DNA from: Thermoleophilaceae bacterium
Lineage (GTDB): Bacteria > Actinomycetota > Thermoleophilia > Solirubrobacterales > JACPNS01
DNA length: 17,862 nt
Direction of reading: 5' to 3'
Assembly: GCA_016463365.1 (NCBI GenBank)
Contig: JAEMRJ010000037.1
Location: 1 to 17,862 of the forward strand
A program made the position numbers and the translations under genes. The notes under the pieces were generated by a model. The model was not told the DNA's origin. It was given only the letters and a program-made list of their open reading frames with translations, and ran no database searches. Shown one piece after another: positions 7,079 through 13,449 of this stretch (position 1 is its first letter; each line of letters starts with the position of its first letter).

Positions 7079-7843
7079 TCAGGTGATTTGTTCGGTCGGC
7101 CGGACGAGCAGTTCATTGATCGCCACGCGCCGGGGCCGGGTGACGATGAAAGTGACGATCTCGGCGATGTCTGAAGCGTGAAGCGCCTCCACCCCGCCCA
7201 GCCTTTCGCGCAGCGCCTGCTTGGCCCGATCGTTCATGTGTTCAGTCAGCTCAGTCGCGACCAGACCCGGTTCGACCGCGGAGACGCGGACGTGTTTTGC
7301 CGCGACTTCCTGGCGCAGGGCATCCGTGAAAGCAGTCACGCCGAACTTCGTCAGGTTGTAGACGCTTGATCCGGGGCGGGCCACCCGACCGGCGACCGAG
7401 CTGGTGTTGATCAGGTCGGCGACGCCGCGCGGCGAGTCTTCGGCTGCGCTCAGCAGGTGCGGCAGCGCAGCGTGCGCGGTGTAGAGCAGCCCCTTGATGT
7501 TGATGTCGATCATGCGGTCCCAGTCAGCGAGCTCAGAGTGTTTTGCCGGGGCGAGCAGCATCACACCTGCGTTGTTGAAGAGCGTGTCCAGCCGGCCGAG
7601 CGCCTCCACCGTACGCGCGACCGTGGCTTCGGCCTGGTGCTGATCGGTCATGTCGGCCTCGATCGCAAGCGCCGCGCCGCCGGCGGCTTCAATGCGCGTC
7701 ACGAGTTCGTCGAGCCGGTCCTTGCGGCGCGCCGCCACCGCGACCTTCGCCCCGCGCTCTGCGAGCGCGATCGCCGTCGCCTCGCCGATCCCACTGCTGG
7801 CGCCCGTGATCAGCGCGACTGTTCCGTCAAGTTGATTGCTCAT
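7079..7843 (-). CDS. Short-chain dehydrogenase/reductase (SDR), classical type
   Basis: A 254-residue NAD(P)-dependent oxidoreductase with every classical SDR signature: the cofactor loop TGASSGIG (13-20), AARRKDRL after the second beta strand (basic residues favouring NADPH), NNAG (90-93), N115 in DINIKG, the catalytic Ser in NTSSVAG (146-152), and YNLTK (Y162, K166). The PGLVATELTEHM segment covers the substrate loop. Length is normal for the family. Related YdfG-like enzymes reduce small hydroxy-acid or acyl substrates, but the exact substrate is not readable. The start ATG 7843 is only 3 bp from the beginning of a decayed MBL-fold gene on the other strand. It lies upstream of alkB on the same strand, but a dedicated alkB promoter intervenes, so a role in alcohol oxidation after AlkB is possible but unproven. 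Confidence 0.93.
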   Translation of the reverse strand: MSNQLDGTVALITGASSGIGEATAIALAERGAKVAVAARRKDRLDELVTRIEAAGGAALAIEADMTDQHQAEATVARTVEALGRLDTLFNNAGVMLLAPAKHSELADWDRMIDINIKGLLYTAHAALPHLLSAAEDSPRGVADLINTSSVAGRVARPGSSVYNLTKFGVTAFTDALRQEVAAKHVRVSAVEPGLVATELTEHMNDRAKQALRERLGGVEALHASDIAEIVTFIVTRPRRVAINELLVRPTEQIT

Positions 7844-7846
7844 GCC

Positions 7847-8272
7847 ATGTTTCTATCAGCGCCCGACGACCACGCCTGCAGCCTCGACGCACTGGTCGCC
7901 GCGGTGCCCGACGCCGAGGTGATCATGAGCGCGCGAGACGCCGGGCTGATGGCCGGTGACCTGACGCTCGATGCCGACGAGCCCCAGGACAAGATCGGCG
8001 GGGGCCTGAAGGGTCAGAAGACGGTGCCGACCGGCGAGCTGGTCGACGGCGGAATGGTCGGATCGCTGCGCGCGATTTTCACGCCCGGACACACGCCCGG
8101 GCATTTCTCGATGATCGATGAGCGCGATGGCATGCTCTACGGCGGCGACGTCGGCGGTCACCAATCCGCTCTTCCCGCTGGTCAAGTTCGGCACCTGGCG
8201 TCCGCCGACATGCTCAAGGTGATCGACAAGGCCGCGAAGCGTGTCGACGATCGCTGGTTTCTTGCCAGTTGA
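7847..8272 (+). pseudogene. Degraded metallo-beta-lactamase-fold hydrolase remnant
   Basis: An open frame of 141 codons that covers only the middle of an MBL-fold protein. It starts at what should be the HxHxDH metal motif, but reads SAPDDH: the two leading histidines are gone and only the Asp-His end remains. Then come PDAEVIMSARDAGLMAGD, the intact second-shell motif IFTPGHTPGH and LYGGDV. Just after GGDV, frame +1 relative to the open frame reads AVTNPLFPLVKFGTW (from about 8160), a stretch expected in these enzymes, whereas the open frame reads unrelated GGHQSALPAG. This points to small deletions and a frameshift. No ribosome-binding box precedes the ATG, and the N-terminal ~60-80 residues are missing. 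The truncated end abuts the SDR start. I judge it a pseudogene; a shortened functional protein is unlikely because metal ligands are lost. Confidence 0.75.
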
Positions 8273-8391
8273 GCTCGACTGACACGACCTTGGGGCCCGT
8301 CGTCTTCGCAGGAGGATCCCCGCGACTGGACGTTCGGCACGGGGGGCCGTTGCAGGGGTTGGGATTGCTTGGTGCCGCCGGGGTGGGCGGC

Positions 8392-8464
8392 AGTAAGGAA
8401 AGCGAACCGATTGGAAAGGCGTTACGACTTCCTTACTCCCGACGGTAACCCCGGGAGTAAGGAA
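8392..8464 (+). repeat. Three-copy AGTAAGGAA element with mutually exclusive hairpins
   Basis: AGTAAGGAA occurs at 8392-8400, its complement TTCCTTACT at 8429-8437, and AGTAAGGAA again at 8456-8464. The second and third form a perfect 12-bp stem, TTCCTTACTCCC (8429-8440) with GGGAGTAAGGAA (8453-8464), extended by a G-C pair to 13 bp and closing a 10-nt loop. The first copy can pair with the same middle segment over 9 bp, so two stems compete. GTTAC (8421-8425) and GTAAC (8445-8449) give a further interleaved pairing. The repeat is far beyond chance for a 70-bp span. Confidence 0.75.
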
Positions 8465-8510
8465 AAACCAACTACGTCCGTCCCCACAAATCCACCCCTT
8501 TGAGCCGAGA

Positions 8511-8551
8511 CGCCGCCGGGTGGGACACCCGGCGGCGCGTACAGCTTTTTT
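8511..8551. terminator. Intrinsic terminator-like hairpin
   Basis: A perfect 12-bp GC stem: CGCCGCCGGGTG (8511-8522), 3-nt loop, CACCCGGCGGCG (8526-8537). On the plus strand it is followed 8 nt later by TTTTTT (8546-8551). On the minus strand it lies about 38 bp after the desaturase stop codon but lacks a T tract on that side. It can serve as a U-tailed terminator for plus-strand transcription from the 8273-8500 region and probably also ends the desaturase transcript. Confidence 0.7.
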
Positions 8552-8574
8552 CTGCTTGAAGCGAGCGACGTGCG

Positions 8575-9660
8575 CTAGGCGACTGCCTGGGGCTCACGCT
8601 CGACTTCTGTTGCGTCAGCCAAGGGAGACGCCGCGAGGGAAGTTGGCATTCCCTCGTGTGCATCTTCGGAACCCGTGGCCGGGCTGTCAGGGATCGACTC
8701 CGCGAGGGAATCTGTTTCCTGCTTTCGCTGGGGCGCGAAATCTGCCGCCTCTTCTTGAGCCTGCTGCTCGTCGTTGTCGCGAAGTAGTGCCTGGATCTGA
8801 GCGTCGTCGGGAACCTTGACGTTCCACGCGAGGCCGGCCTTCTCAAGGCCCCGGATCATGTAGTAGGCCGGGTCGACCTGGCGCTCGAGCAGGCCGTGCC
8901 GTGCCGAAGTCGGGAACGCGTGGTGGTTGTGGTGCCAGCCCTCACCGAGCGCGACGAACGCGACGGCCCAGTTGTTGGTCGACTGGTCCTCGAGCTCAAA
9001 CGGCTTGTCGCCGTACATGTGGCAGATCGAGTTGACGCTCCAGGTGGCGTGGTGCTGCAGGAAGATGCGCACGAAGCCGCCCCAGATCATCGCCGTGAAG
9101 CCCGCGTAGAGCGTGAACCCACCCAGCAGGAACCCGAGCGCGAAGGGAATCGCAAGACCGAGCAGCACCCAGGAGAAGAAGTGCTTGTCGACCCAGACGA
9201 TGTCGGGATCGTTCTTCAGGTCGCGGGCGTAGCGCGAAGCCGAGGCGCGCTCGTCGCGGCTGAAGAGCCAGCCCATGTGCGAGTGGTACCAGCCGACGAA
9301 CACACCCTTCACGCCAGTGTGGTCATGCGTGTGCGGGCTGTGCGGGTCGCCCTCTTCGTCCGTGAAGTCGTGATGCTTGCGGTGGTCTGCGACCCAGTGG
9401 ATCGGGGCGCCCTGAACTGACATCGAGCCGGCGATGGCCAGCGTGATCTTGACCCAGCGCTTCGCTTCAAACGAGCGATGGGTCAACAGGCGGTGGTAAC
9501 CGACGGTGATACCTGCGCCGGTGAAGACGTACATCGCGGCGAGGATTCCGAGGTCGAGCCAGTTGACGCCGTTGTTCCAGAGAAGAACGATCGCGACAAG
9601 GAAGCCGAGGAACGGCAGGACGACTGCGGTGATCGTGATACGACGTTCAAGTTTGCTCAT
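8575..9660 (-). CDS. Acyl-CoA delta-9-type fatty acid desaturase
   Basis: A membrane di-iron desaturase of 361 residues from ATG 9660 (MSKLERR). The three histidine boxes of stearoyl-CoA desaturases are intact: HRLLTH (56-61), HRKHH (93-97) and HHNHH (243-247). Also present are the conserved GAPIHWVADHRKHH, HSPHTH and LGEGWHHNHHAFP contexts. Hydrophobic spans are ~10-30, ~36-55, ~72-90 and ~163-200. It should insert a cis double bond in acyl-CoA at the membrane. Residues ~296-361 form a Gln/Glu/Ala/Ser-rich, probably disordered tail beyond the catalytic domain. The frame stays open to an ATG at 9723, which would add 21 basic residues; neither start has a clear Shine-Dalgarno, and I prefer 9660 because the family usually begins close to the first membrane segment. 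A divergent PucR-type regulator gene lies 92 bp away. Confidence 0.95.
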   Translation of the reverse strand: MSKLERRITITAVVLPFLGFLVAIVLLWNNGVNWLDLGILAAMYVFTGAGITVGYHRLLTHRSFEAKRWVKITLAIAGSMSVQGAPIHWVADHRKHHDFTDEEGDPHSPHTHDHTGVKGVFVGWYHSHMGWLFSRDERASASRYARDLKNDPDIVWVDKHFFSWVLLGLAIPFALGFLLGGFTLYAGFTAMIWGGFVRIFLQHHATWSVNSICHMYGDKPFELEDQSTNNWAVAFVALGEGWHHNHHAFPTSARHGLLERQVDPAYYMIRGLEKAGLAWNVKVPDDAQIQALLRDNDEQQAQEEAADFAPQRKQETDSLAESIPDSPATGSEDAHEGMPTSLAASPLADATEVEREPQAVA

Positions 9661-9752
9661 GCAGAGTAATTTACGGTGCAAAGACACACGATTGCGCACC
9701 TTCAGACCACAAGTTTCTGGCATTTATTGTAATTTTCTTATAACTTATCTGA
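9661..9752. promoter_or_regulatory. AT-rich divergent promoter region, desaturase / PucR-type regulator
   Basis: The 92-bp gap between two divergent starts is AT-rich in its right half (9721-9750). A TATAAC box at 9739-9744 sits about 9 bp before the regulator ATG, so that gene may be transcribed with almost no leader; no Shine-Dalgarno is visible. TACAAT on the minus strand (9726-9731) is a possible -10 for the desaturase. An imperfect inverted repeat, GGTGCAA (9675-9681) with TTGCGCACC (9692-9700), is a possible operator. No good -35 box accompanies either -10. Confidence 0.35.
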
Positions 9753-10979
9753 ATGAGCGCGGAGATCAGCGGTCGGGCGAGCAGGCCGTGGGAGCGACTC
9801 TCGGAGGCGTCGGCGAGCCTGATGGAGAGTCACCGACGAGCCATCGCCGAAGAGATCCTGACCGAGGTCGCGCGCGAGATCCCGGCCTACACGCGTCCGC
9901 TTGAGGGCGCATTCGGAGTCGGCCTGCGCGGCGGCGTCGAGCAGGCGCTGATGCAGTTCGTGGCGATGGCCCGCGATCCGGACACTTCGCTGCGCGAAGA
10001 AGGCCGCCGCGTCTATGTGGCGCTCGGGCGCGGCGAGGTCGTGGCGGGGCGATCGATCGGCGCGCTGCTTGCGGCCTACCGCCTGGGCGCGCAGGTCGCG
10101 TGGCGCCATCTCGCAGACGCGAGCATCAAGGCCGGTCTTGACCAACGCGAATCCAACCTGCTCGCCGAGGCGATCTTCGCCTACATCGATGAGCTCTCTG
10201 CAGAGTCAGCCGAAGGCTATGCGCAGGCGCAGGCGGAACGGGCCGGAGAGATCGATGCGCGGCGCTCGGAGCTGATCGACCTGCTCACCCGCGGCACGCT
10301 CGGGCTGGACCCGCGCGCACTCGCTGCCGCCGCCGAGGCCGCCAACTGGACGCTCCCGAGCGAGGTTGCCGTCCTGACCTGGCGTGAGGACCTCGGACGC
10401 GCGCCGGCCGGTCGCCTGCCCCAGAACTCGATTCTGCGCGGCGACGAGACCCAGTACGTGGCACTGATTCCCGAGCCCCGCAACGCCGCGCGGCGCGAGC
10501 AGCTGCTGCGCGCGTTTTCGCGAATACCGTCGGGACTCGGCAGCTGCGCCGAACTGCGCGACGCACGTCACTCCTACAACCACAGCCGCGCGATGCTGTC
10601 GCTCGGCGAAGATCTGAACCTTCCCGGGATCGTTGCTGCCGACGATCATCGACCGACCCTGATCGCAAATTCGGATCGTCTGCTCGCGGAAGAGATCGTG
10701 CGCGAGCGGCTCTCGCCGCTTGATGAAGAAACGCCTGCCTCGCGCGAGCGGCTGACCGCAACGCTGCTCGCCTGGTTGCGCAACAACGGAGGGATCACGG
10801 CCGCGGCCGAGGAACTGCACGTGCATCCTCAGACTGCGCGCTACCGGATGGCGCGCCTGGGCGAGCTGCTCGGTGACGACCTGGACGACCCGGAACTGCG
10901 CTACGAACTCGAGTTCGCGCTGCGGGCAACGCGTTCGTGGTCGAGCAGCCAGGTCTTGCGCTCCAGCCCGCCGGCGTAA
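9753..10979 (+). CDS. PucR-type helix-turn-helix transcriptional regulator
   Basis: A 408-residue regulator. The C-terminal ~60 residues (LTATLLAWLRNNGGITAAAEELHVHPQTARYRMARLGELLG, about 330-370) form the PucR C-terminal HTH domain: the 'L...N...AA..L.vH.nT.rYR..rl..l.G' pattern is clear. The N-terminal ~170 residues are helical and resemble the RsbT co-antagonist/RsbRD-type N-terminal region often attached to this HTH in actinobacteria, with GRSIGALLAAYRLGAQVAWRHL recognisable. The middle part (about 170-320) is a degenerate GGDEF-like sensor region. ATG 9753 follows an AT-rich region without a Shine-Dalgarno. Divergence from the desaturase suggests it controls that gene, as similar pairs are common in actinobacteria; this is inference. 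Its 3' end overlaps the convergent ogt gene by 79 bp. Confidence 0.85.
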   Translation: MSAEISGRASRPWERLSEASASLMESHRRAIAEEILTEVAREIPAYTRPLEGAFGVGLRGGVEQALMQFVAMARDPDTSLREEGRRVYVALGRGEVVAGRSIGALLAAYRLGAQVAWRHLADASIKAGLDQRESNLLAEAIFAYIDELSAESAEGYAQAQAERAGEIDARRSELIDLLTRGTLGLDPRALAAAAEAANWTLPSEVAVLTWREDLGRAPAGRLPQNSILRGDETQYVALIPEPRNAARREQLLRAFSRIPSGLGSCAELRDARHSYNHSRAMLSLGEDLNLPGIVAADDHRPTLIANSDRLLAEEIVRERLSPLDEETPASRERLTATLLAWLRNNGGITAAAEELHVHPQTARYRMARLGELLGDDLDDPELRYELEFALRATRSWSSSQVLRSSPPA

Positions 10980-11401
10980 CCGACAAGAGCACCGCCGGCG
11001 CCGATCACGCGGTGGCAGGGAACGATCACAGCGATCGGATTGCGATTGTTGGCCATGCCCACTGCGCGCGCGGCATTCGGCCGGCCGACCGCGGCTGCGA
11101 TCTCGCCATAGCTGCGCGTCTCGCCGAACGGAATCTCTGCGAGCGCCTGCCAGACCGTGCGCTGAAAATCAGTGCCGTCCGGCTCGAGCGGGAGCTCGAA
11201 GGATTCGCGTTCGCCGGCGAAATACTGCAAAAGCTGATCGATCGTTTCGACGAACGCCGCCGAGTCCTCGGTGAACTCGCGCTTCTTCTGATCGAACTCG
11301 CCGTCGCCGTTCATCAGCAGGCCCTTGACGTTCTCGCCGTCGCCAAGCACGAGCAGTTCGCCGATCGGACTGGTGGTGGTCGCAAAGAGTGTCGTGGTCA
11401 T
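10901..11401 (-). CDS. ogt: Methylated-DNA--protein-cysteine methyltransferase
   Basis: A 166-residue suicide repair protein that transfers the methyl group of O6-methylguanine (or O4-methylthymine) to its own cysteine. The active-site motif IVPCHRVIG has the acceptor Cys at 129 with H130 and R131. Upstream are the DNA-binding helix FGETRSYGEIAAAVGRPNAARAVG (92-115) and the conserved NNRNP turn. The N-terminal domain (1-75) has the usual weak conservation. Length is typical of single-domain Ogt. The ATG (11399-11401) overlaps the stop of the upstream AdaA-AlkA fusion as ATGA, so both are co-translated. M. tuberculosis has the same order (Rv1317c alkA, Rv1316c ogt). Its 3' 79 bp run antisense to the end of the PucR-type gene. 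Confidence 0.96.
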   Translation of the reverse strand: MTTTLFATTTSPIGELLVLGDGENVKGLLMNGDGEFDQKKREFTEDSAAFVETIDQLLQYFAGERESFELPLEPDGTDFQRTVWQALAEIPFGETRSYGEIAAAVGRPNAARAVGMANNRNPIAVIVPCHRVIGAGGALVGYAGGLERKTWLLDHERVARSANSSS

Positions 11402-12885
11402 GATCGATCCTCGGATTGGATGTTGTCGGACGCAAGCGCCCAGAGGTGTTGCAAGGCATAAGCGCGATATGGGCGCCAGCGCTCGGCCGTCGCTGCCGCA
11501 GCGCGTGGCGAGCCGTCAAGGCCGAGTGCCTCAAGCCCGCGGCGCACGCCGAGGTCACTCGGAAGAAATGCGTCGGGATCGCGTAGCGCGCGCATCGCGA
11601 CATATTGCGCGGTCCACTCGCCGATGCCGGTGAGCGCGATGAGTCGCTCGCACACCGCGCCACGCTCCTGCGAACCGTCAAGCCGGATATTGCCGGTGGC
11701 AAGCGCGTCTGCCAGCGCGATCAGCGCGCGGGCGCGGCTCTGCGGCATTGCGAGCGCGGCTGGATCGAGCACCGCCACGGCGGCAGCGCTGGGGAAGAGT
11801 CGCTCGACTTCGCCGACCGGTCGCTTCAGGTCCTCGCCGCAGAGCGCGGTCAGCCGCGCCGCGGCGGTCGATGCGCCGCGCACTGAGATCTGCTGACCGA
11901 GCACTGCCCGCAACGCGAGCTCATCGCCGTCGACAGTTCCCGGAACGCGCATCCCGGGCCGAGCGGTGACGCTCGGACGCAGCAGCGGATCCACAGACAA
12001 CGCCGCGTCGGAGGCGAGTGGATCAGCGTCCAGATCGCAGAGTCTGCGGACGCGCTCGGTCGCCGCGGCGAGGTCACGCAGGTCGTCAAGCTCGAAGCGT
12101 GCCCAGACGCAGTCGTCGCCAGCACGCAGGCTGACAACGCCCGCGCCGCGCGGCAGGCGCATGCTGCGCGAGTAAGTCGTCGGGTCGGCTGCTTCGACCG
12201 CGCCGACGATGCGGCGCGCCAGAAACGCGTGCAGCCGCAAGAAGTCAAACGGTCGGCGAGCCAGAAGCCGCAGGTCGAGCCCACGCGAAGGCCGCGTTCC
12301 GCCGCGTGAATTGCGTCGCAGCTGGCCGGGCGTCGCCGCGAAAATCTCCTGCATCGTGGCGTTGAACTGGCGCACACTCGAAAATCCTGAAGCAAAAGCA
12401 ATTTCTGCTGACGTGAGGGCCGTGGTCTCAAGCAGCAGGCGAGCGTTCTGCGCCCGCGCCGCCCGGGCAATCGCGAGCGGCCCGGCCCCGACCACTCCGG
12501 TCAGAAGGCGCTGGACGTGTCGCTCGCTGAAACCCAGCTGCGATGCGAGCCCGGCCACGCCCTCGCGATCAACCACGCCGTCGGCGATCAGCCGCATTGC
12601 GCGGCCGACGGAATCCGCGCGAAGGTCCCACTCCGGAGAACCCGGCGAGGCGTTGGGCCGGCACCGCTTGCACGCGCGAAAGCCCGCTGCCTGCGCCGCC
12701 GCAGCAGTCGCGTAGAACTTCATGTTCGAAGCCTTCGGAGTGCGCGCCGGGCAGCTCGGACGGCAGTAGATCCCGGTCGACGTGACGCCGGTGTAGAACC
12801 AGCCGTCAAAGCGGGCGTCCTTGTCGGCCACGGCGCGGCGGCAGCGCTCGTCAGCCGGGAGGTAGTGCTCATCCGCTCGGTACAT
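11398..12885 (-). CDS. alkA: AdaA-AlkA fusion: methyl-sensing regulator and 3-methyladenine DNA glycosylase
   Basis: A 495-residue three-part protein. Residues 1-80 are the Ada zinc domain with four cysteines, C41 and C45 (YCRPSC) and C72 and C75 (CKRC). These match C38/C42/C69/C72 of E. coli Ada, where C38 accepts methyl from phosphotriesters. Residues ~85-195 are the AraC-type double HTH (GFSERHVQRLL; FASGFSSVRQFNATMQ). Residues ~205-495 are an AlkA glycosylase: AlkA N domain, then the helix-hairpin-helix LTGIGEWTAQY (418-428) and the catalytic Asp at about 444 in FLPSDLGVRRGL. Methylation of the sensor should turn it into an activator of alkA-ogt, and the glycosylase removes N-alkylated purines. 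ATG 12885 has AGGA 7 bp upstream. An inverted repeat at 12926-12955 is a candidate Ada-box-like site. The same fusion exists in mycobacteria. Confidence 0.95.
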   Translation of the reverse strand: MYRADEHYLPADERCRRAVADKDARFDGWFYTGVTSTGIYCRPSCPARTPKASNMKFYATAAAAQAAGFRACKRCRPNASPGSPEWDLRADSVGRAMRLIADGVVDREGVAGLASQLGFSERHVQRLLTGVVGAGPLAIARAARAQNARLLLETTALTSAEIAFASGFSSVRQFNATMQEIFAATPGQLRRNSRGGTRPSRGLDLRLLARRPFDFLRLHAFLARRIVGAVEAADPTTYSRSMRLPRGAGVVSLRAGDDCVWARFELDDLRDLAAATERVRRLCDLDADPLASDAALSVDPLLRPSVTARPGMRVPGTVDGDELALRAVLGQQISVRGASTAAARLTALCGEDLKRPVGEVERLFPSAAAVAVLDPAALAMPQSRARALIALADALATGNIRLDGSQERGAVCERLIALTGIGEWTAQYVAMRALRDPDAFLPSDLGVRRGLEALGLDGSPRAAAATAERWRPYRAYALQHLWALASDNIQSEDRS

Positions 12886-12925
12886 GGAGGCATCCTTGCA
12901 CGAGTCCGAGCCCGATCATGGCGGT

Positions 12926-12955
12926 TTTCAGACATCGTGGTCGCTATGTCCGAAA
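12926..12955. promoter_or_regulatory. Inverted repeat upstream of alkA, candidate Ada-type operator
   Basis: TTTCAGACAT (12926-12935) and ATGTCCGAAA (12946-12955) are complementary at 9 of 10 positions around a 10-bp centre. The repeat lies 41-70 bp upstream of the alkA start in the 147-bp divergent gap, on the side nearer alkA. It could bind the AraC-type domain of the fusion protein or another dimeric regulator. The sequence does not match the E. coli Ada box in any obvious way, so its role is a guess. Confidence 0.45.
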
Positions 12956-13032
12956 CCCGCGCGGCGAGCGAGCCGCCGAGTTGCTTATGATTCGGTTTAC
13001 ACCATTCCTATTCCCCTGCGAAACGAGAACTT

Positions 13033-13449
13033 ATGAACGCACTGCTTGCCGCGTCAGACAGCTGGTCACTTGGTGACGCGCTGCTCCTGACGATTGAAAT
13101 CTTCCTCTTCGTCATCTGGATCTGGATCTTCATCTCGATCATCGTCGACGTCTTCCGTGACCACGAGCTCGGCGGCTTCGGCAAGGCAGCCTGGTTGTTG
13201 TTCCTGGTCGTCGTCCCGTTCCTCTCCGCGCTGATCTACCTGATCGCCCGCGGAAACGGCATGCGTGACCGCGCAATCAAGGAAGCAGTCGACATCCAGA
13301 AGGCGCAGAACGAATACATCCGCCAGGTTGCAGGCTCACCGGTCGATGACCTCGCCAAGCTGAACGACCTGAAGAACTCCGGCGTTCTCAGCCAGGAAGA
13401 GTTCGACAAGGCGAAGGCCAAGGCGCTCTCCGAGCACCACGGCGAGTAG
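13033..13449 (+). CDS. Small membrane protein with PLDc_N-like and SHOCT domains
   Basis: A 138-residue protein. Two hydrophobic helices are visible, about residues 16-42 and 52-72, in the pattern VDVFRDHELGGFGKAAWLLFLVVVPFLSALIYLIARG, which matches the PLDc_N/cardiolipin-synthase N-terminal hairpin found in many actinobacterial membrane proteins. The C terminus DDLAKLNDLKNSGVLSQEEFDKAKAKAL (~105-132) is a SHOCT short helical-hairpin domain. There is no phospholipase catalytic HKD motif, so it is not an enzyme of that class. Function unknown; likely a small regulatory or oligomeric membrane protein. ATG 13033 is preceded by a weak GAGAA box. The stop codon abuts the convergent crotonase stop exactly (TAG then CTA, no gap). 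Confidence 0.8.
   Translation: MNALLAASDSWSLGDALLLTIEIFLFVIWIWIFISIIVDVFRDHELGGFGKAAWLLFLVVVPFLSALIYLIARGNGMRDRAIKEAVDIQKAQNEYIRQVAGSPVDDLAKLNDLKNSGVLSQEEFDKAKAKALSEHHGE

Larger units (their letters stand above)
8273..8574. other. Non-coding region between MBL remnant and desaturase
   Basis: About 300 bp with no credible gene on either strand. It begins with a G-rich stretch (runs of three or more G at 8341-8346, 8355-8358, 8361-8363, 8380-8383 and 8385-8387). It then holds three copies of an AGTAAGGAA motif forming alternative hairpins (8392-8464), and it ends with a strong GC stem and a T run (8511-8551). The arrangement on the plus strand (structured element, then terminator-like stem) would fit a small RNA or a transcript leader, but I see no convincing promoter. 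Confidence 0.5.

Noticed and set aside
7457..7846. Upstream part of the open frame reading into the MBL remnant
   Set aside because: It is the complement of the SDR gene with no family similarity; only the part after 7847 resembles an MBL-fold protein.
8341..8387. G-quadruplex from five G runs
   Set aside because: Some of the loops between runs are long (up to 16 nt) and the overall GC content is high, so this is weak evidence; mentioned only as composition.
8472..8846. 124-codon open frame on the minus strand over the desaturase 3' end
   Set aside because: Arg/Ser-rich composition typical of an out-of-frame shadow of the desaturase gene in high-GC DNA.
9661..9723. Earlier ATG (9723) for the desaturase adding 21 residues
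   Set aside because: The added residues are basic and not family-like and there is no ribosome-binding box; kept only as an alternative.
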